A DNA stretch of 64,000 bases, from the IMG/VR virus record IMGVR_UViG_3300028416_000501, positions 1 to 64,000 of that record; one strand, 5' to 3'. The stretch is from a virus. A model generated the notes under the pieces. It was given only the letters and a program-made list of their open reading frames with translations, had not been told where the DNA came from and searched no databases. Shown one piece after another: positions 49,536-59,086 of the stretch. Each line of letters begins with the position of its first letter. Position 1 is the stretch's first letter. The translations under genes were made by a program, and so were the position numbers.

Positions 49536-50244
49536 TTTCTCTCAGCCAACTTTCTTCTTCTACACTATAGTATTGTCCTGCAAACTTTTCAGTTTCACTA
49601 TGTGTGGGATGAATTCCTAACATGCCGTCGGCATATGGTTTATTCCAACCTGTACGATCCATGTTAACACGTGGTCGAATTTTTCTTATAGTGTATTCAA
49701 CACCACATTCTTTTAGTTCGTCTATGATTTCTTTCCACTGTACTAAGTGTCCTGGCAATGCCATAATATGAACATGCATACCTTTATATTCATCTTTAGC
49801 TCTATATTCTTGTATTTCTTTCCACATACCTGTGATGTTATTAATAACTTTCTCATGATATGCAAATTCAAAGTGATAACTTATAATAACATAATGTAAG
49901 TATGGCAATGCTTTTTTATATATCTTAGGCGGTGGACTTCCATTAGTTGTTACACTACATCTGTATACGCCATTTTCTTTGGCATATTTTAACATGTCAA
50001 TAAACTGTGGATGTACAAACGGCTCTCCGCCTGTAAAACTAATTTTAATCTTTTTGCCATTTGATGCTTCTACTATTTTATCTATTGTATTTGTATACAC
50101 TTCCCAACTCATATGTTCGCTAGTTTTATTGTGTAGTTCATTACCACAATAACTACAGTTGTAATTGCAACGTTTGCCTAAGTTCCATTCAACTCTAAGC
50201 AGTTCGTCTTTTGGTGCGTGATTATCTTCTAAGGCTACTAGCAT
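49528..50244 (-). CDS. Radical SAM enzyme, core only
   Basis: 238 aa. CNYNCSYC (C26, C30, C33) and SFTGGEPFVHPQF (72-75). It aligns with the first ~240 residues of the enzyme at 43733 but ends before the C-terminal cysteine domain, and it has no N-terminal twitch. It may use the stand-alone domain at 47043. The substrate is unknown. Confidence 0.85.
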   Translation of the reverse strand: MLVALEDNHAPKDELLRVEWNLGKRCNYNCSYCGNELHNKTSEHMSWEVYTNTIDKIVEASNGKKIKISFTGGEPFVHPQFIDMLKYAKENGVYRCSVTTNGSPPPKIYKKALPYLHYVIISYHFEFAYHEKVINNITGMWKEIQEYRAKDEYKGMHVHIMALPGHLVQWKEIIDELKECGVEYTIRKIRPRVNMDRTGWNKPYADGMLGIHPTHSETEKFAGQYYSVEEESWLRENA

Positions 50245-51416
50245 TAAAAATATTCCTTTAGTTGAGGCACTGCGTTTAATACACTGTCTCCTCGCATTTT
50301 ATCTAAGTCGTTTGTAAAGTTGATAAATGTTTCCCATAGCTCTGGGTTAAATGTTCTGGTCTTCATACTCTCTACTAGCTTGTCAAAATCATCAAATAGA
50401 GATAAGTTTTTAATTGCTTGATCTCGTAAATCATCTGGTAAGTTCATTGGACTTAAATATGCTGGTTTATTACAAATAGTGGTGAAACTACTGTTTGCAC
50501 TTACTTTACTATATTTATCTTCCATTTCGTGAAGGAAAAAATGTAAGTCTGGTAAGTTAAAAACATTATAATTCTGTAGTGTTACATTAAACATAATCTG
50601 TACATTGTCTAATTCGTTATACATTGCTAATGTTTTCTCAAAATCTTCTAATTGATATTTGCCACCTCTGATGTATCTATATAGCTCTCCTGTGCCTTCT
50701 ATACTAAAACATATACTAACACGTTTAAACTGTTTTAGCAAGTTTAATATTTTAGGATTAACTACTGTACCATTTGTTGTATAAAATAATTCTACATCAG
50801 TCATATCTTCTTCAATAAGCCATTGTAGGAATTGATTGTGATGTTTTGCCATCATGGGCTCACCACCTTTAAAGTCTATGCGTTTTACATCTTTTAGATG
50901 CGGTAGCATATTGCGTAAATCTTCTAATCCATATTGTTGTAATGGAACTGGATTACTATTTTTCTCATATCGTTTGTCTATTTTAGCAAGTGCTAGTTCT
51001 TCTTCAAACCAACTGTTACTTGCCCAACTTCCACACATACGACATTTTAAGTTACACACATTTGATAAGTTAATGTCTGCTTGATAGAACTTAGGGTTAG
51101 GAACTTTATATGTGTCTGGTGTATTGCCATTTATAAAGTCTGCATCAGATTTCATAAACTTCTTATTAAACCATAAGCGTCTACTTTGACCTACCAAATC
51201 TTCTCTTTCCCAACAACTATTACAAGCACTAGGTTGTATACCTTTTAAAAAATCTTTACGTAATTCTCGCATACGCTCACTGTCAAAGTTTTCCATGATA
51301 GTATCATGTTCAGTGTTTGGCCTGCGTCCTTTGTTGCTGAACTGACAACAAGGTTTTATATCACCATTTGCACTTAGTGTAATTGCATGCCAGGGCATGT
51401 AACAAAATTTATTCAT
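50244..51416 (-). CDS. Radical SAM enzyme, N-terminal twitch type
   Basis: 390 aa from ATG 51416. I chose this over 51455 because it gives the recurrent 8-base overlap and starts directly at MNKFCYMPWH, as in paralogues. C5, C23-C24 and C65-x2-C68 form the auxiliary set, CNLKCRMC (C121, C125, C128) the core, and DFKGGEPMM the SAM motif. The tail FTNDLDKMRGDSVLNAVPQL is the clearest form of the shared C-terminal motif. Confidence 0.9.
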   Translation of the reverse strand: MNKFCYMPWHAITLSANGDIKPCCQFSNKGRRPNTEHDTIMENFDSERMRELRKDFLKGIQPSACNSCWEREDLVGQSRRLWFNKKFMKSDADFINGNTPDTYKVPNPKFYQADINLSNVCNLKCRMCGSWASNSWFEEELALAKIDKRYEKNSNPVPLQQYGLEDLRNMLPHLKDVKRIDFKGGEPMMAKHHNQFLQWLIEEDMTDVELFYTTNGTVVNPKILNLLKQFKRVSICFSIEGTGELYRYIRGGKYQLEDFEKTLAMYNELDNVQIMFNVTLQNYNVFNLPDLHFFLHEMEDKYSKVSANSSFTTICNKPAYLSPMNLPDDLRDQAIKNLSLFDDFDKLVESMKTRTFNPELWETFINFTNDLDKMRGDSVLNAVPQLKEYF

Positions 51417-51972
51417 TTGGCCAATCCGTTTGTATGGGGTCAATGCTAAGTTCATTTACATTTAAATGATATGGCATATTAATTACATATTCAATCATAT
51501 CAACTGCATCATTAAGTTGCATTACTGCTCTACCTGGATGCTTGTGTGCATTGTTCTCTAATGTGCCAAATGTAACATAACTTACTTTAGGTCCACCTGC
51601 CCAAATGCTTTTTAACCCTAATGCGTTGCTTGTGCTACGCAAAGCCTTCTTTTCTTGTTGATAATGCCAATCGCTACCTTTCGTAGCTCTGTCTGTTGTA
51701 CTGCCTAACGACACTATATGCAGTCGTTTAAGGTTCTTTAAGGCGTTCTTATAGACTACATCTAGTAGCAAAGTTTGATGGTACTGCCATAATGCACTAC
51801 AGTTAATAAAGACGTCATAATTAAGAGCCTTATTTGCTAACTTGTCTTTGTACCCGTTTTGCGTTAAATCATAGTTCCAGTCAGTTCTACTAACAAATTG
51901 CGTATCTGGCCAGCGTTCTGCTATAGCACTTGCTACACCAAACTCTGGGTTTCCTGTACATAAAATCTTCAT
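51409..51972 (-). CDS. SDR-like NAD(P)-dependent oxidoreductase or epimerase
   Basis: 187 aa, short for the family. The N-terminal ILCTGNPEFGVASAIAERWP is a Rossmann G-x-x-x-G-x-A start, YDVFINCSALW the N-x-(S/A)-(A/G) block, LHIVSLGST and WHYQQEKKAL the S...Y-x-x-x-K catalytic set. It would oxidise, reduce or epimerise a small molecule, and may tailor the product of the radical SAM operon. Confidence 0.75.
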   Translation of the reverse strand: MKILCTGNPEFGVASAIAERWPDTQFVSRTDWNYDLTQNGYKDKLANKALNYDVFINCSALWQYHQTLLLDVVYKNALKNLKRLHIVSLGSTTDRATKGSDWHYQQEKKALRSTSNALGLKSIWAGGPKVSYVTFGTLENNAHKHPGRAVMQLNDAVDMIEYVINMPYHLNVNELSIDPIQTDWPNE

Positions 51973-53123
51973 TTAATTCTCCATGGTAGATAACTTTGGT
52001 AATCTAATTTCTTAGCAGGTCCAAATATGTCTACAAATTTTTTAAAATTCTCTTCGTCTTCTTTTGATTTATTATTCATACTATGCACTAAATGGTCTAT
52101 AATGTTATTAACATTTGTTATTTCACGATTTGTAAAATTGTAATCATCAAGCATAAGCATATACTTTAGTTCTACTATTGCGTGTTCTATTATATCGTTG
52201 GGTGCAACATGTGTACTTAAATATGGTCTTGTTACAATTGTTGTAAAGTGAAACCTTGCATCTGAATTAGAATTATTTTCAATAAAATACTTAATCATTT
52301 CAGGCAATTGGTGTACATTAAAACAATGCACTACTGCAAGATAAGTATGAGTTAAGTTAGTTTGTTCCTTCATTAGGTTATGTTGTTTTTCCCACCAAGA
52401 CCAATCATGTGGGCTTCTTACTAAACTATATAATTCTTTTATTCCATCAATGCTTATACCAAAGTCCACGTGTTTAAATTGTTTTAATAATTTATAGTGT
52501 TCTTTGTTTGCACTTCCGTTAGTTGAGAACTTTATCTTTTTATCAGTGGATCCTTTTTTAATAAGAGTTTCTAATATAGTTGTACATTGCTTTGTAAAGA
52601 ATGGCTCACCACCGTCTAAATTTATTTCATGTGCTGAATCTAATGCATCTATATAATTTTCCCAATTGTCTAAATATATACCACTGAATGCTTTTTGTGA
52701 TATTTCAGGATCTTTGTCTATGGAATATATCTCATGGTTACTGCCTAATTTTTTATATTCTTTTGCTATTATGCTACTTCTGGCAGGCCTACATATGTTA
52801 CAATTTTTATTACATATGTTTCCAAAACTTAACCAAACTCTTTTTATATCTGTTTCAGTTAACATGCCATCTTTTCTATTTTGTTGTAAACGCTGACTGT
52901 CTTCACCTTTGTCTTCTTTAATCCAACAGTTATGGCAACCTTTATCTCTTTCGCCATTGAGCATTTTACGTTTTAGTTCTTTTAACCAATCACTGTCTAA
53001 ATAATCTTGTACGCTTTCTAAACCTTTATCTCTTTTACCTCTATATGTACAACAAGGGCCCAAGTCACCAACATTATCATAGTGAATTGTTTTCCATGGT
53101 TCGTTACAATAGGTACTAGACAT
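51969..53123 (-). CDS. Radical SAM enzyme, N-terminal twitch type
   Basis: 384 aa from ATG 53123, which gives the usual 8-base overlap (an ATG at 53147 is possible). C6, C24-C25 and C63-x2-C66 precede the core CNKNCNIC (C104, C108, C111), and NLDGGEPFF is the SAM motif. The C-terminal tail is more diverged (FVDIFGPAKKLDYQSYLPWR). The substrate is unknown. Confidence 0.9.
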   Translation of the reverse strand: MSSTYCNEPWKTIHYDNVGDLGPCCTYRGKRDKGLESVQDYLDSDWLKELKRKMLNGERDKGCHNCWIKEDKGEDSQRLQQNRKDGMLTETDIKRVWLSFGNICNKNCNICRPARSSIIAKEYKKLGSNHEIYSIDKDPEISQKAFSGIYLDNWENYIDALDSAHEINLDGGEPFFTKQCTTILETLIKKGSTDKKIKFSTNGSANKEHYKLLKQFKHVDFGISIDGIKELYSLVRSPHDWSWWEKQHNLMKEQTNLTHTYLAVVHCFNVHQLPEMIKYFIENNSNSDARFHFTTIVTRPYLSTHVAPNDIIEHAIVELKYMLMLDDYNFTNREITNVNNIIDHLVHSMNNKSKEDEENFKKFVDIFGPAKKLDYQSYLPWRIK

Positions 53124-54333
53124 ATGGCTTGAACTCCGGTGCAACATCTAACAAGTTACCTTTTTGTAAATCATCTGTTTTTGTATTAAAGTCTACAAAC
53201 TCTTTCCAACGCTTTTCATACCAATCTTCAGACCACATATACTTGATACAGTCTGCTACTTTTGGTATGTCTAAATAAGGTTGTAAGTTTTGCTCGGCGA
53301 GCTGTTTTAGTTCTTTTGGTAGAGAACGTATGTTATACATTTCTGGGTGATTAAGAATATTTAAATATATGTCTTTGTCAGGAATACCTTTGCTTCGTGT
53401 CCAGTCAAACAGTTCACTCATAGCACACATGTTTAGTACTTGTACTGTACAATGCACTTGAATGTACACATTTGGTAGTGCTAATAGTTTATCAAATGTT
53501 TCTACTATTTTACCCCAACTGCTTGGATACCTAACATATCTATCTCTATCGCCAGTTGCATCAATACTACAATTAAGTTGCACACCTTTAAAATGACTCC
53601 AATAGTCAATCATTTTTTGTGGAATGTTTGTAAGGTTAGTGTTGTACTTTAGTTTAATATTACTTGCCAGATCGTTTTCAATACAATAATCAAATAATGC
53701 ATATTGACTAGTTGCAAGTGTAGGCTCACCGCCTGTTAAATAAATTTCTTCAATTGTATGTGCTATCTCTACAAAGTTTAATCCTGTTTGTTTACGGTCT
53801 GGCCATACTTTCATAACTTCCATGTAGTCTAGTTCGTCACTGTTTAGTGGCTCATTGGGTGTAAGCTCTGCAAGTCCAGTTACTTTATTCCAGTCTTTAA
53901 CCCACATGCTACTACTCCATGGGTTACACATTCTACATTTTAAGTTACACAGGTTACCTAAACGCAAGTCTACATAACGAATGTCTAATGGTATTTCTTC
54001 TGCTACTTTTACATTGTCTTTGTACCACTTCTCATTGTAACCTATGCGTGGACTACGTATACCTGCATCTTCTTCACGGAAACATCTTTGACATGTTTCT
54101 GGACGCTCTCCGTCTATAAACTCTTTGCGAATGTTTTTATACCATTCACTGTTCCATACATCATTAATATCATCTTTGAATATTCTATATGCTTTGCCAC
54201 TGCCATCGTCTTTTAATACTTTGTTGTTAGCAGGGTTACTGTTACAACAAACACGAAAGCCACCGCCAGGGTTAACTGCGGCGTGCATAAATGGTAATAC
54301 ACAAAATGTATCGCTTGGTAATTTTTTACTCAT
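53116..54333 (-). CDS. Radical SAM enzyme, N-terminal twitch type
   Basis: 405 aa from ATG 54333 (the frame extends to a TTG at 54339). C11, C29-C30 and C81-x2-C84, core CNLKCRMC (C129, C133, C136), YLTGGEPTL. The tail EFVDFNTKTDDLQKGNLLDVAPEF is the shared C-terminal motif. Closest in layout to the enzyme at 8274. Confidence 0.9.
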   Translation of the reverse strand: MSKKLPSDTFCVLPFMHAAVNPGGGFRVCCNSNPANNKVLKDDGSGKAYRIFKDDINDVWNSEWYKNIRKEFIDGERPETCQRCFREEDAGIRSPRIGYNEKWYKDNVKVAEEIPLDIRYVDLRLGNLCNLKCRMCNPWSSSMWVKDWNKVTGLAELTPNEPLNSDELDYMEVMKVWPDRKQTGLNFVEIAHTIEEIYLTGGEPTLATSQYALFDYCIENDLASNIKLKYNTNLTNIPQKMIDYWSHFKGVQLNCSIDATGDRDRYVRYPSSWGKIVETFDKLLALPNVYIQVHCTVQVLNMCAMSELFDWTRSKGIPDKDIYLNILNHPEMYNIRSLPKELKQLAEQNLQPYLDIPKVADCIKYMWSEDWYEKRWKEFVDFNTKTDDLQKGNLLDVAPEFKPYV

Positions 54334-55381
54334 CTTCAAAAAACTCCGGACAAACTTTTCTAAAATTTGTACCCATTAATCTATCTTTTATTTCCATATG
54401 TTTAAGCAACTCCTTAAATGCATTCTCATCATATTTGTATTGAGAAGTTATATTATATCTTTTTCTTAATTTGTCATTTAGACTTGCATAAGTTAAATAT
54501 GCTGGTCTATATATTTCTACACTTTTACTAAACGATATTTTTAAATCTTTTGCCCACTGTGCCGCTGATTCATTTTGTGATGCATTAACCGACATAGGCA
54601 GATAATTTATATTTAAATGAAACTTATCTGGATAATGATTTTCTATTTGCTTAAACTTTATTAAATTAGCCTCTACTTCTTTCCAATTAGCTCCTGCTCT
54701 AATATATTCAAACTTATCTTCTATTCCATCTATACTTACTAAGAATACAACATCCTTAAATGTTAGTAACATTTCTAATAGCTCTGAATCAAGTGGTATA
54801 GTACCGTTTGTAATAATGCTTAGTCTAACAGAAGGAGATACTTCATCATCTACTAAACGTTTAATAATCTTTCTTACATGTGGAATCATTAAAGGCTCGC
54901 CACCTGTAAATTTTAAATACTTTGTATCATATAATGATGATAATATATCTGGTAAGATATCCTTATGCCAGCCTGTTTTCATCTTTGCTTCGACTTTGAC
55001 TAACCTATGCCAATCTTCGTCTGGATTTGCATTTACCATTGTATGCCATTTACTACTACTTAATGGGTTACACATTACGCAAGTCAAGTTGCATGTATTA
55101 TGTAATTTTAAATCCCAATACTGTATTCCTTGTGCTTCATTAAACCACTCGTTTGATTCCTGTCTTAAACTTTTCTTGCCTCTGTCTTCTTCTGCTTTAC
55201 ATTCATAACAGTTAGGTAGCCATTTTGTTAAACTTTCTTCATATAGTTCGTTAAACTTTTCTCTCCAACCTGGCTCATTATATCGCTGTTCGATATCAGA
55301 ATTCATATACATACAACAAGGTCTGACTTGTCCGCCAGGTCCTATTGTAACTCCATTTTTAAACATCAAACATTTTGGCAT
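54326..55381 (-). CDS. Radical SAM enzyme, N-terminal twitch type (short N-terminus)
   Basis: 351 aa. The first cysteine is C4 (MPKCLMFKNG), then C22-C23 and C58-x2-C61, with a shortened leader. Core CNLTCVMC (C97, C101, C104) and KFTGGEPLM. The tail KDRLMGTNFRKVCPEF fits the shared motif. It overlaps the oxygenase gene upstream by 23 bases. Confidence 0.9.
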   Translation of the reverse strand: MPKCLMFKNGVTIGPGGQVRPCCMYMNSDIEQRYNEPGWREKFNELYEESLTKWLPNCYECKAEEDRGKKSLRQESNEWFNEAQGIQYWDLKLHNTCNLTCVMCNPLSSSKWHTMVNANPDEDWHRLVKVEAKMKTGWHKDILPDILSSLYDTKYLKFTGGEPLMIPHVRKIIKRLVDDEVSPSVRLSIITNGTIPLDSELLEMLLTFKDVVFLVSIDGIEDKFEYIRAGANWKEVEANLIKFKQIENHYPDKFHLNINYLPMSVNASQNESAAQWAKDLKISFSKSVEIYRPAYLTYASLNDKLRKRYNITSQYKYDENAFKELLKHMEIKDRLMGTNFRKVCPEFFEDE

Positions 55382-56114
55382 AATTCTCGTTCACTTTATT
55401 TTTAAATTGATCACTTGGACCACCATCGAATATCATATGTATTCGAGGCTCATCGCTGCGGTTCCATACTGCATGATTGTGTCCTGTATTAATCTTTACT
55501 ACAAGACCGTTTTCATATGGCAATTTACCATATTCTTCTATTACTAAGTTGCAGTCTGTTGGATTGTTAATAGCAACATTAGTTGCGCCAAGTCCTGCTA
55601 ATTTATCTGTATCCTTGTGTGGCATAATCCAACCACCTGGCAATACTGCCATAAATCTAACACGGGTAAATTTATTATACAGCATTTCGTCTTGCATCCA
55701 TTGTTTCGTTTTAGGACAAAACTTTGCAATATCTGTCCAATCTGATAACTCATCTTCGGCACTATCTGGCAATCCATAATCTTCTGGGCAATTAGTATGT
55801 ACACTGCTCATACCATGAATACATGCACTTAACCAGCCGCCACTTCCTACTGCTCTATGAACTGTAAAACATTCTGCTTCTAATAGTGCAATTGCTTCTT
55901 TATGTATATCTTGCCACGGTACTGATATGTCTGGAACAGTAACCCACGGAACACATGTATTGTCCATTATATTATTAATGTCATTACATGTAAGTTGCAC
56001 GTTATCTGCAAGAGCAGGGTTTGTGTTAAAATTCTCCCATACTTCAAAGTATTCCTTTGTTTCGTTGTTAGCTTCTTCCCACCATGCTAAATTATTATAA
56101 TGTATCATATCCAT
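55359..56114 (-). CDS. 2-Oxoglutarate/Fe(II) oxygenase, aspartyl/asparaginyl hydroxylase type
   Basis: 251 aa. GGWIMPHKDTDK carries the H-x-D iron ligands, and NTGHNHAVWNRSDEPRIHMIF carries the distal His and an Arg for 2-oxoglutarate. The spacing matches the beta-hydroxylase family, as in the gene at 11317. Placement inside the radical SAM operon suggests that it acts on the same substrate. Confidence 0.8.
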   Translation of the reverse strand: MDMIHYNNLAWWEEANNETKEYFEVWENFNTNPALADNVQLTCNDINNIMDNTCVPWVTVPDISVPWQDIHKEAIALLEAECFTVHRAVGSGGWLSACIHGMSSVHTNCPEDYGLPDSAEDELSDWTDIAKFCPKTKQWMQDEMLYNKFTRVRFMAVLPGGWIMPHKDTDKLAGLGATNVAINNPTDCNLVIEEYGKLPYENGLVVKINTGHNHAVWNRSDEPRIHMIFDGGPSDQFKNKVNENYAKMFDV

Positions 56115-57475
56115 TTTAGCCTTCCAATATTAGTCATATCGTAGTAGCTTCCATTCATGTTGCCATTTAGATAAACTTTATCTGAGATACTTTGTACCTT
56201 TGTTATGTATTTAATACCGTTAACTGTAGTACTAAGTCCTTTACTAAAATAGTTTGATTCATAGTTCCAAATGTTAGTACACTGTAGTAAAACTGTTTTA
56301 TTATGTGGTAACATGTTTACAATGGAATCATAATCTTCTACAATATTAACTACTTCAAACTGATGTTCTAAATTTTGTATCTTGCGCCAAAGTGTTAACC
56401 ATTGCTCTTTGCTATCAAAACTGTCTAAAAACTTTTCCCATGTTCCATATCCATTTATAAATTGTCCATTAAAGTTTAACCTATGTTTATTTGTTTCAAA
56501 GAAGGTAGGAAAGTCTATTCCATCCCATTCGCTTACTAGTATCTCTAACCATTGCACTGCATGTGGATTGTAATCAGTCCATATAACCATTTCCATGTTA
56601 TCAATACTATTTTCTATATACTTAAATTGATGAAGTCCACTACATGGACATACGGCTACTTGCAAATCTGATACATCAGTATGCGGTACAGTTTCCGTGT
56701 TTGTTACATATAGATTAGTAAATTCTTGTATTTTAAATTCTAACAATGCTCTCTTATCTGGATAATTTTCTCTTATATCGTATACAACTTCAGGATCGGT
56801 ATATTTTTTAAATAATTCATTTTCAGTAAATTCAATATCATCTTCGGGATACGAACATTCTTTGTTGCTTCTTATATTATAATCTAAATTAAAAATTGTT
56901 AAGCCTTGATCGATGGATGTTCTTAGGAACTGATCAAATATAGATCTCTCTGGTTGAACATTTATAAGACTGCCATCTAACAATGGCTTTATCCACTTGG
57001 GTGTATAATCATCGTGCATATGTTCTGTACTAGTAGTATACTCATACAACTTAATTTTAGATAAAAACTTGTATGTGTCTAAATTAACTATGACGCACTG
57101 TGTATGAAAATGTGGATCACTTCTGCTAGGGCGATCTATTATATGTCCTGCACAGCCCCATTTTTCTTTATTCCATTCAGTTACTGATTTTAAAATTTCA
57201 TTATCAATTTCTGGGTCACTTGGCCAACTGCCTTCTGCCCATATTACTGCTACTTTGAAGTTTAACTGTTTTAAATCATTAAGTAAAAAGTCTAGATTAT
57301 CATTACTGCAATCTATAACAAAAGAACCATCAGTGTTTAAGTCTACATTAATATTTGTTATTGATTTTAACACTGATACATAATCATCTGAAGCATTTTC
57401 AAGTTCGCTCACAATTGAACGTTCCATAGTTATATGGCATATCTCTTTACCTCTAATTGTAAGTTTTGGTAACAT
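56105..57475 (-). CDS. Large unrecognised protein, paralogue of next gene
   Basis: 456 aa, no known domain seen. VAVIWAEGSWPSDPEIDNEI, VIWTDYNPHAVQWLEIL, WDGIDFPTFFE and a WEKFLDSF...WLTLWRKIQNLEHQFEVV stretch all have counterparts in the protein at 57475, so the two are diverged duplicates. The TDYNP segment recalls a nucleotide- or SAM-binding acidic loop, but this is not conclusive. It is coupled with the oxygenase gene by a 10-base overlap. Confidence 0.7.
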   Translation of the reverse strand: MLPKLTIRGKEICHITMERSIVSELENASDDYVSVLKSITNINVDLNTDGSFVIDCSNDNLDFLLNDLKQLNFKVAVIWAEGSWPSDPEIDNEILKSVTEWNKEKWGCAGHIIDRPSRSDPHFHTQCVIVNLDTYKFLSKIKLYEYTTSTEHMHDDYTPKWIKPLLDGSLINVQPERSIFDQFLRTSIDQGLTIFNLDYNIRSNKECSYPEDDIEFTENELFKKYTDPEVVYDIRENYPDKRALLEFKIQEFTNLYVTNTETVPHTDVSDLQVAVCPCSGLHQFKYIENSIDNMEMVIWTDYNPHAVQWLEILVSEWDGIDFPTFFETNKHRLNFNGQFINGYGTWEKFLDSFDSKEQWLTLWRKIQNLEHQFEVVNIVEDYDSIVNMLPHNKTVLLQCTNIWNYESNYFSKGLSTTVNGIKYITKVQSISDKVYLNGNMNGSYYDMTNIGRLKWI

Positions 57476-58761
57476 TAAATTCCTTGACCTATACTATCAT
57501 TTGTGCTGTATCCTAGTACCCATTTAACATCGCAAGTTAAATCATTATCATTCGGGTCTGTTCCTGAAAACCAGCACTTATCTATTTGTTGTAGTCTTAC
57601 CATTAATTCAGCAAAACTGCGTTCTAGTGTAAACGGTTCAACTATTACTTTGAGTAGCACATAACTGTATATGTTGCTTGCCCAAAAGAATGTACTTGAA
57701 TTGTTGTCTAGTTTGTCTGTAATTTCTTTATGATTGTTTACAAGGTCTACTTCTAAGAACTCGTGTTTACATAACTTTACTTGCATCCAAAAGTCTAGCC
57801 AATTGTCCATTCCACCGAACTGTTCTACTATATTTAACCAATCTTTATCTACCTGTTTTAGCAGTAACGAATTAGCGTCTGGATTGTCTTCGCACCATTG
57901 TTTAACAAACGCTGGATAGTCAAATCCGTCCCATTCTTCCACCATTAGACGCTTAAATTTAACGCTGTAAGCGTCAAAATCATACCATACGAACTTTGTA
58001 CTGTCTATATCAATACCGTACGTATATGCGTAGTATAGAAGCTTAAAACCAGCCGTTACACCCACATATTGCTCAAATACAGTGTGTTTTATAGCATCTG
58101 CTACTGTTGGACTACTAGGCTCTGTATTAACAAAATACACCGGGCTACTGGGTATATTCTTGCGTTTAATAATAACTCTAGCACCTCTGGCAATTGTGTG
58201 ATCTGTATACTTCTTATTCATTAACCCATTTAAAAAGTTAACTGGGTCTGTTTTTGGAGCACCTACTACAATGTTTCTTTCTATAGTTTTGCTTAATTCT
58301 ACTGTTGACTCACCTAGCCAATTTTCTGCCCAGAAATCGTAATCTCCAAAGTTTGGTGCTTTTGCAGGCCAGGCAATAAATTCGTCTATGTTTAGTAACA
58401 TTAAACTATCTACATATTTTGGGTGTACTGCTGTAATCCAATCTTTCTTTTCTAAACGATTTATATAAGTCAATATCTTCTTTTCAATTCCATCTGTTTT
58501 AGGCCAGCATCCATCAAACCAGAATGCAACATACTTGTGTCCCATCTTTCTAACATGTTCAATCCATTCGATGCTACTAGTATTATACAGGTTAACTATA
58601 CTAGATGTCAAGTGATTATCGCACTCTACTTGTTGCAATAACAGTAGCTTTTGTTTGAGTGTTTGATGTGATGCTAAATGTGTGTTTTTTGGTATAAACA
58701 CATTTACTATTTCACAGTCGCTTACAAACTGATAATCCCAATCTTTTTGCCCTTTAATCAT
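57475..58761 (-). CDS. Large unrecognised protein, paralogue of previous gene
   Basis: 428 aa. Counterpart blocks: VAFWFDGCWPKTDGIEKKIL, FVWYDFDAYSVKFKRLM, WDGFDYPAFVK and WLDFWMQVKLCKHEFLEVDL. An N-terminal alpha/beta part resembles a glycosyltransferase-like or substrate-recognition unit (MLLNIDEFIAWP), but I cannot assign a family. The two genes share a stop/start base. Confidence 0.7.
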   Translation of the reverse strand: MIKGQKDWDYQFVSDCEIVNVFIPKNTHLASHQTLKQKLLLLQQVECDNHLTSSIVNLYNTSSIEWIEHVRKMGHKYVAFWFDGCWPKTDGIEKKILTYINRLEKKDWITAVHPKYVDSLMLLNIDEFIAWPAKAPNFGDYDFWAENWLGESTVELSKTIERNIVVGAPKTDPVNFLNGLMNKKYTDHTIARGARVIIKRKNIPSSPVYFVNTEPSSPTVADAIKHTVFEQYVGVTAGFKLLYYAYTYGIDIDSTKFVWYDFDAYSVKFKRLMVEEWDGFDYPAFVKQWCEDNPDANSLLLKQVDKDWLNIVEQFGGMDNWLDFWMQVKLCKHEFLEVDLVNNHKEITDKLDNNSSTFFWASNIYSYVLLKVIVEPFTLERSFAELMVRLQQIDKCWFSGTDPNDNDLTCDVKWVLGYSTNDSIGQGI

Positions 58762-58897
58762 CGGATAACCTTTGTATTAATTCTGATAGTTTATCTCTTA
58801 GTCTATCTAATGCCTTAGGGCTTAGTTTTTCAGCTTCACAAATGTATATTGTTTCTTTCATTTTTTCTATTTGATAAATTAAGTCATTTTGTTTCAT
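58754..58897 (-). CDS. Small helical protein, 47 aa
   Basis: ATGA overlap with the gene upstream and an 8-base overlap with the gene downstream. The 47 residues form one or two charged helices (IYQIEKMKETIYICEAEKL, LDRLRDKLSELIQRL), probably a coiled coil. Its coupling and intact frame support it. Unknown function; it is one of very few short peptides in the operon. Confidence 0.6.
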   Translation of the reverse strand: MKQNDLIYQIEKMKETIYICEAEKLSPKALDRLRDKLSELIQRLSDD

Positions 58898-59073
58898 TGT
58901 AATTTTTTCCAGTGATGTGTATCATCTTCAGTAGGTAATTGACCAATATATTCTTCGCCAGTTTCCATGTCAACTAGTTTCCATTTGCCTGGGCACTTAG
59001 TCTTTACTTTTAATGTTATTGCTACATCATAAGCAGGCACTTCTGCGCCACTAATTCTTAACTTTCTATTCAT
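58894..59073 (-). CDS. Small beta-rich protein, 59 aa
   Basis: Starts at ATG 59073, 13 bases after the previous stop, the only gap in the operon. Sequence KLRISGAEVPAYDVAITLKV, then a turn and WKLVDMETGEEYIGQ, indicates a small beta barrel. A candidate peptide substrate or chaperone for the modification enzymes, though nothing proves it. Confidence 0.6.
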   Translation of the reverse strand: MNRKLRISGAEVPAYDVAITLKVKTKCPGKWKLVDMETGEEYIGQLPTEDDTHHWKKLQ

Positions 59074-59086
59074 TTACCTTCTTCTT

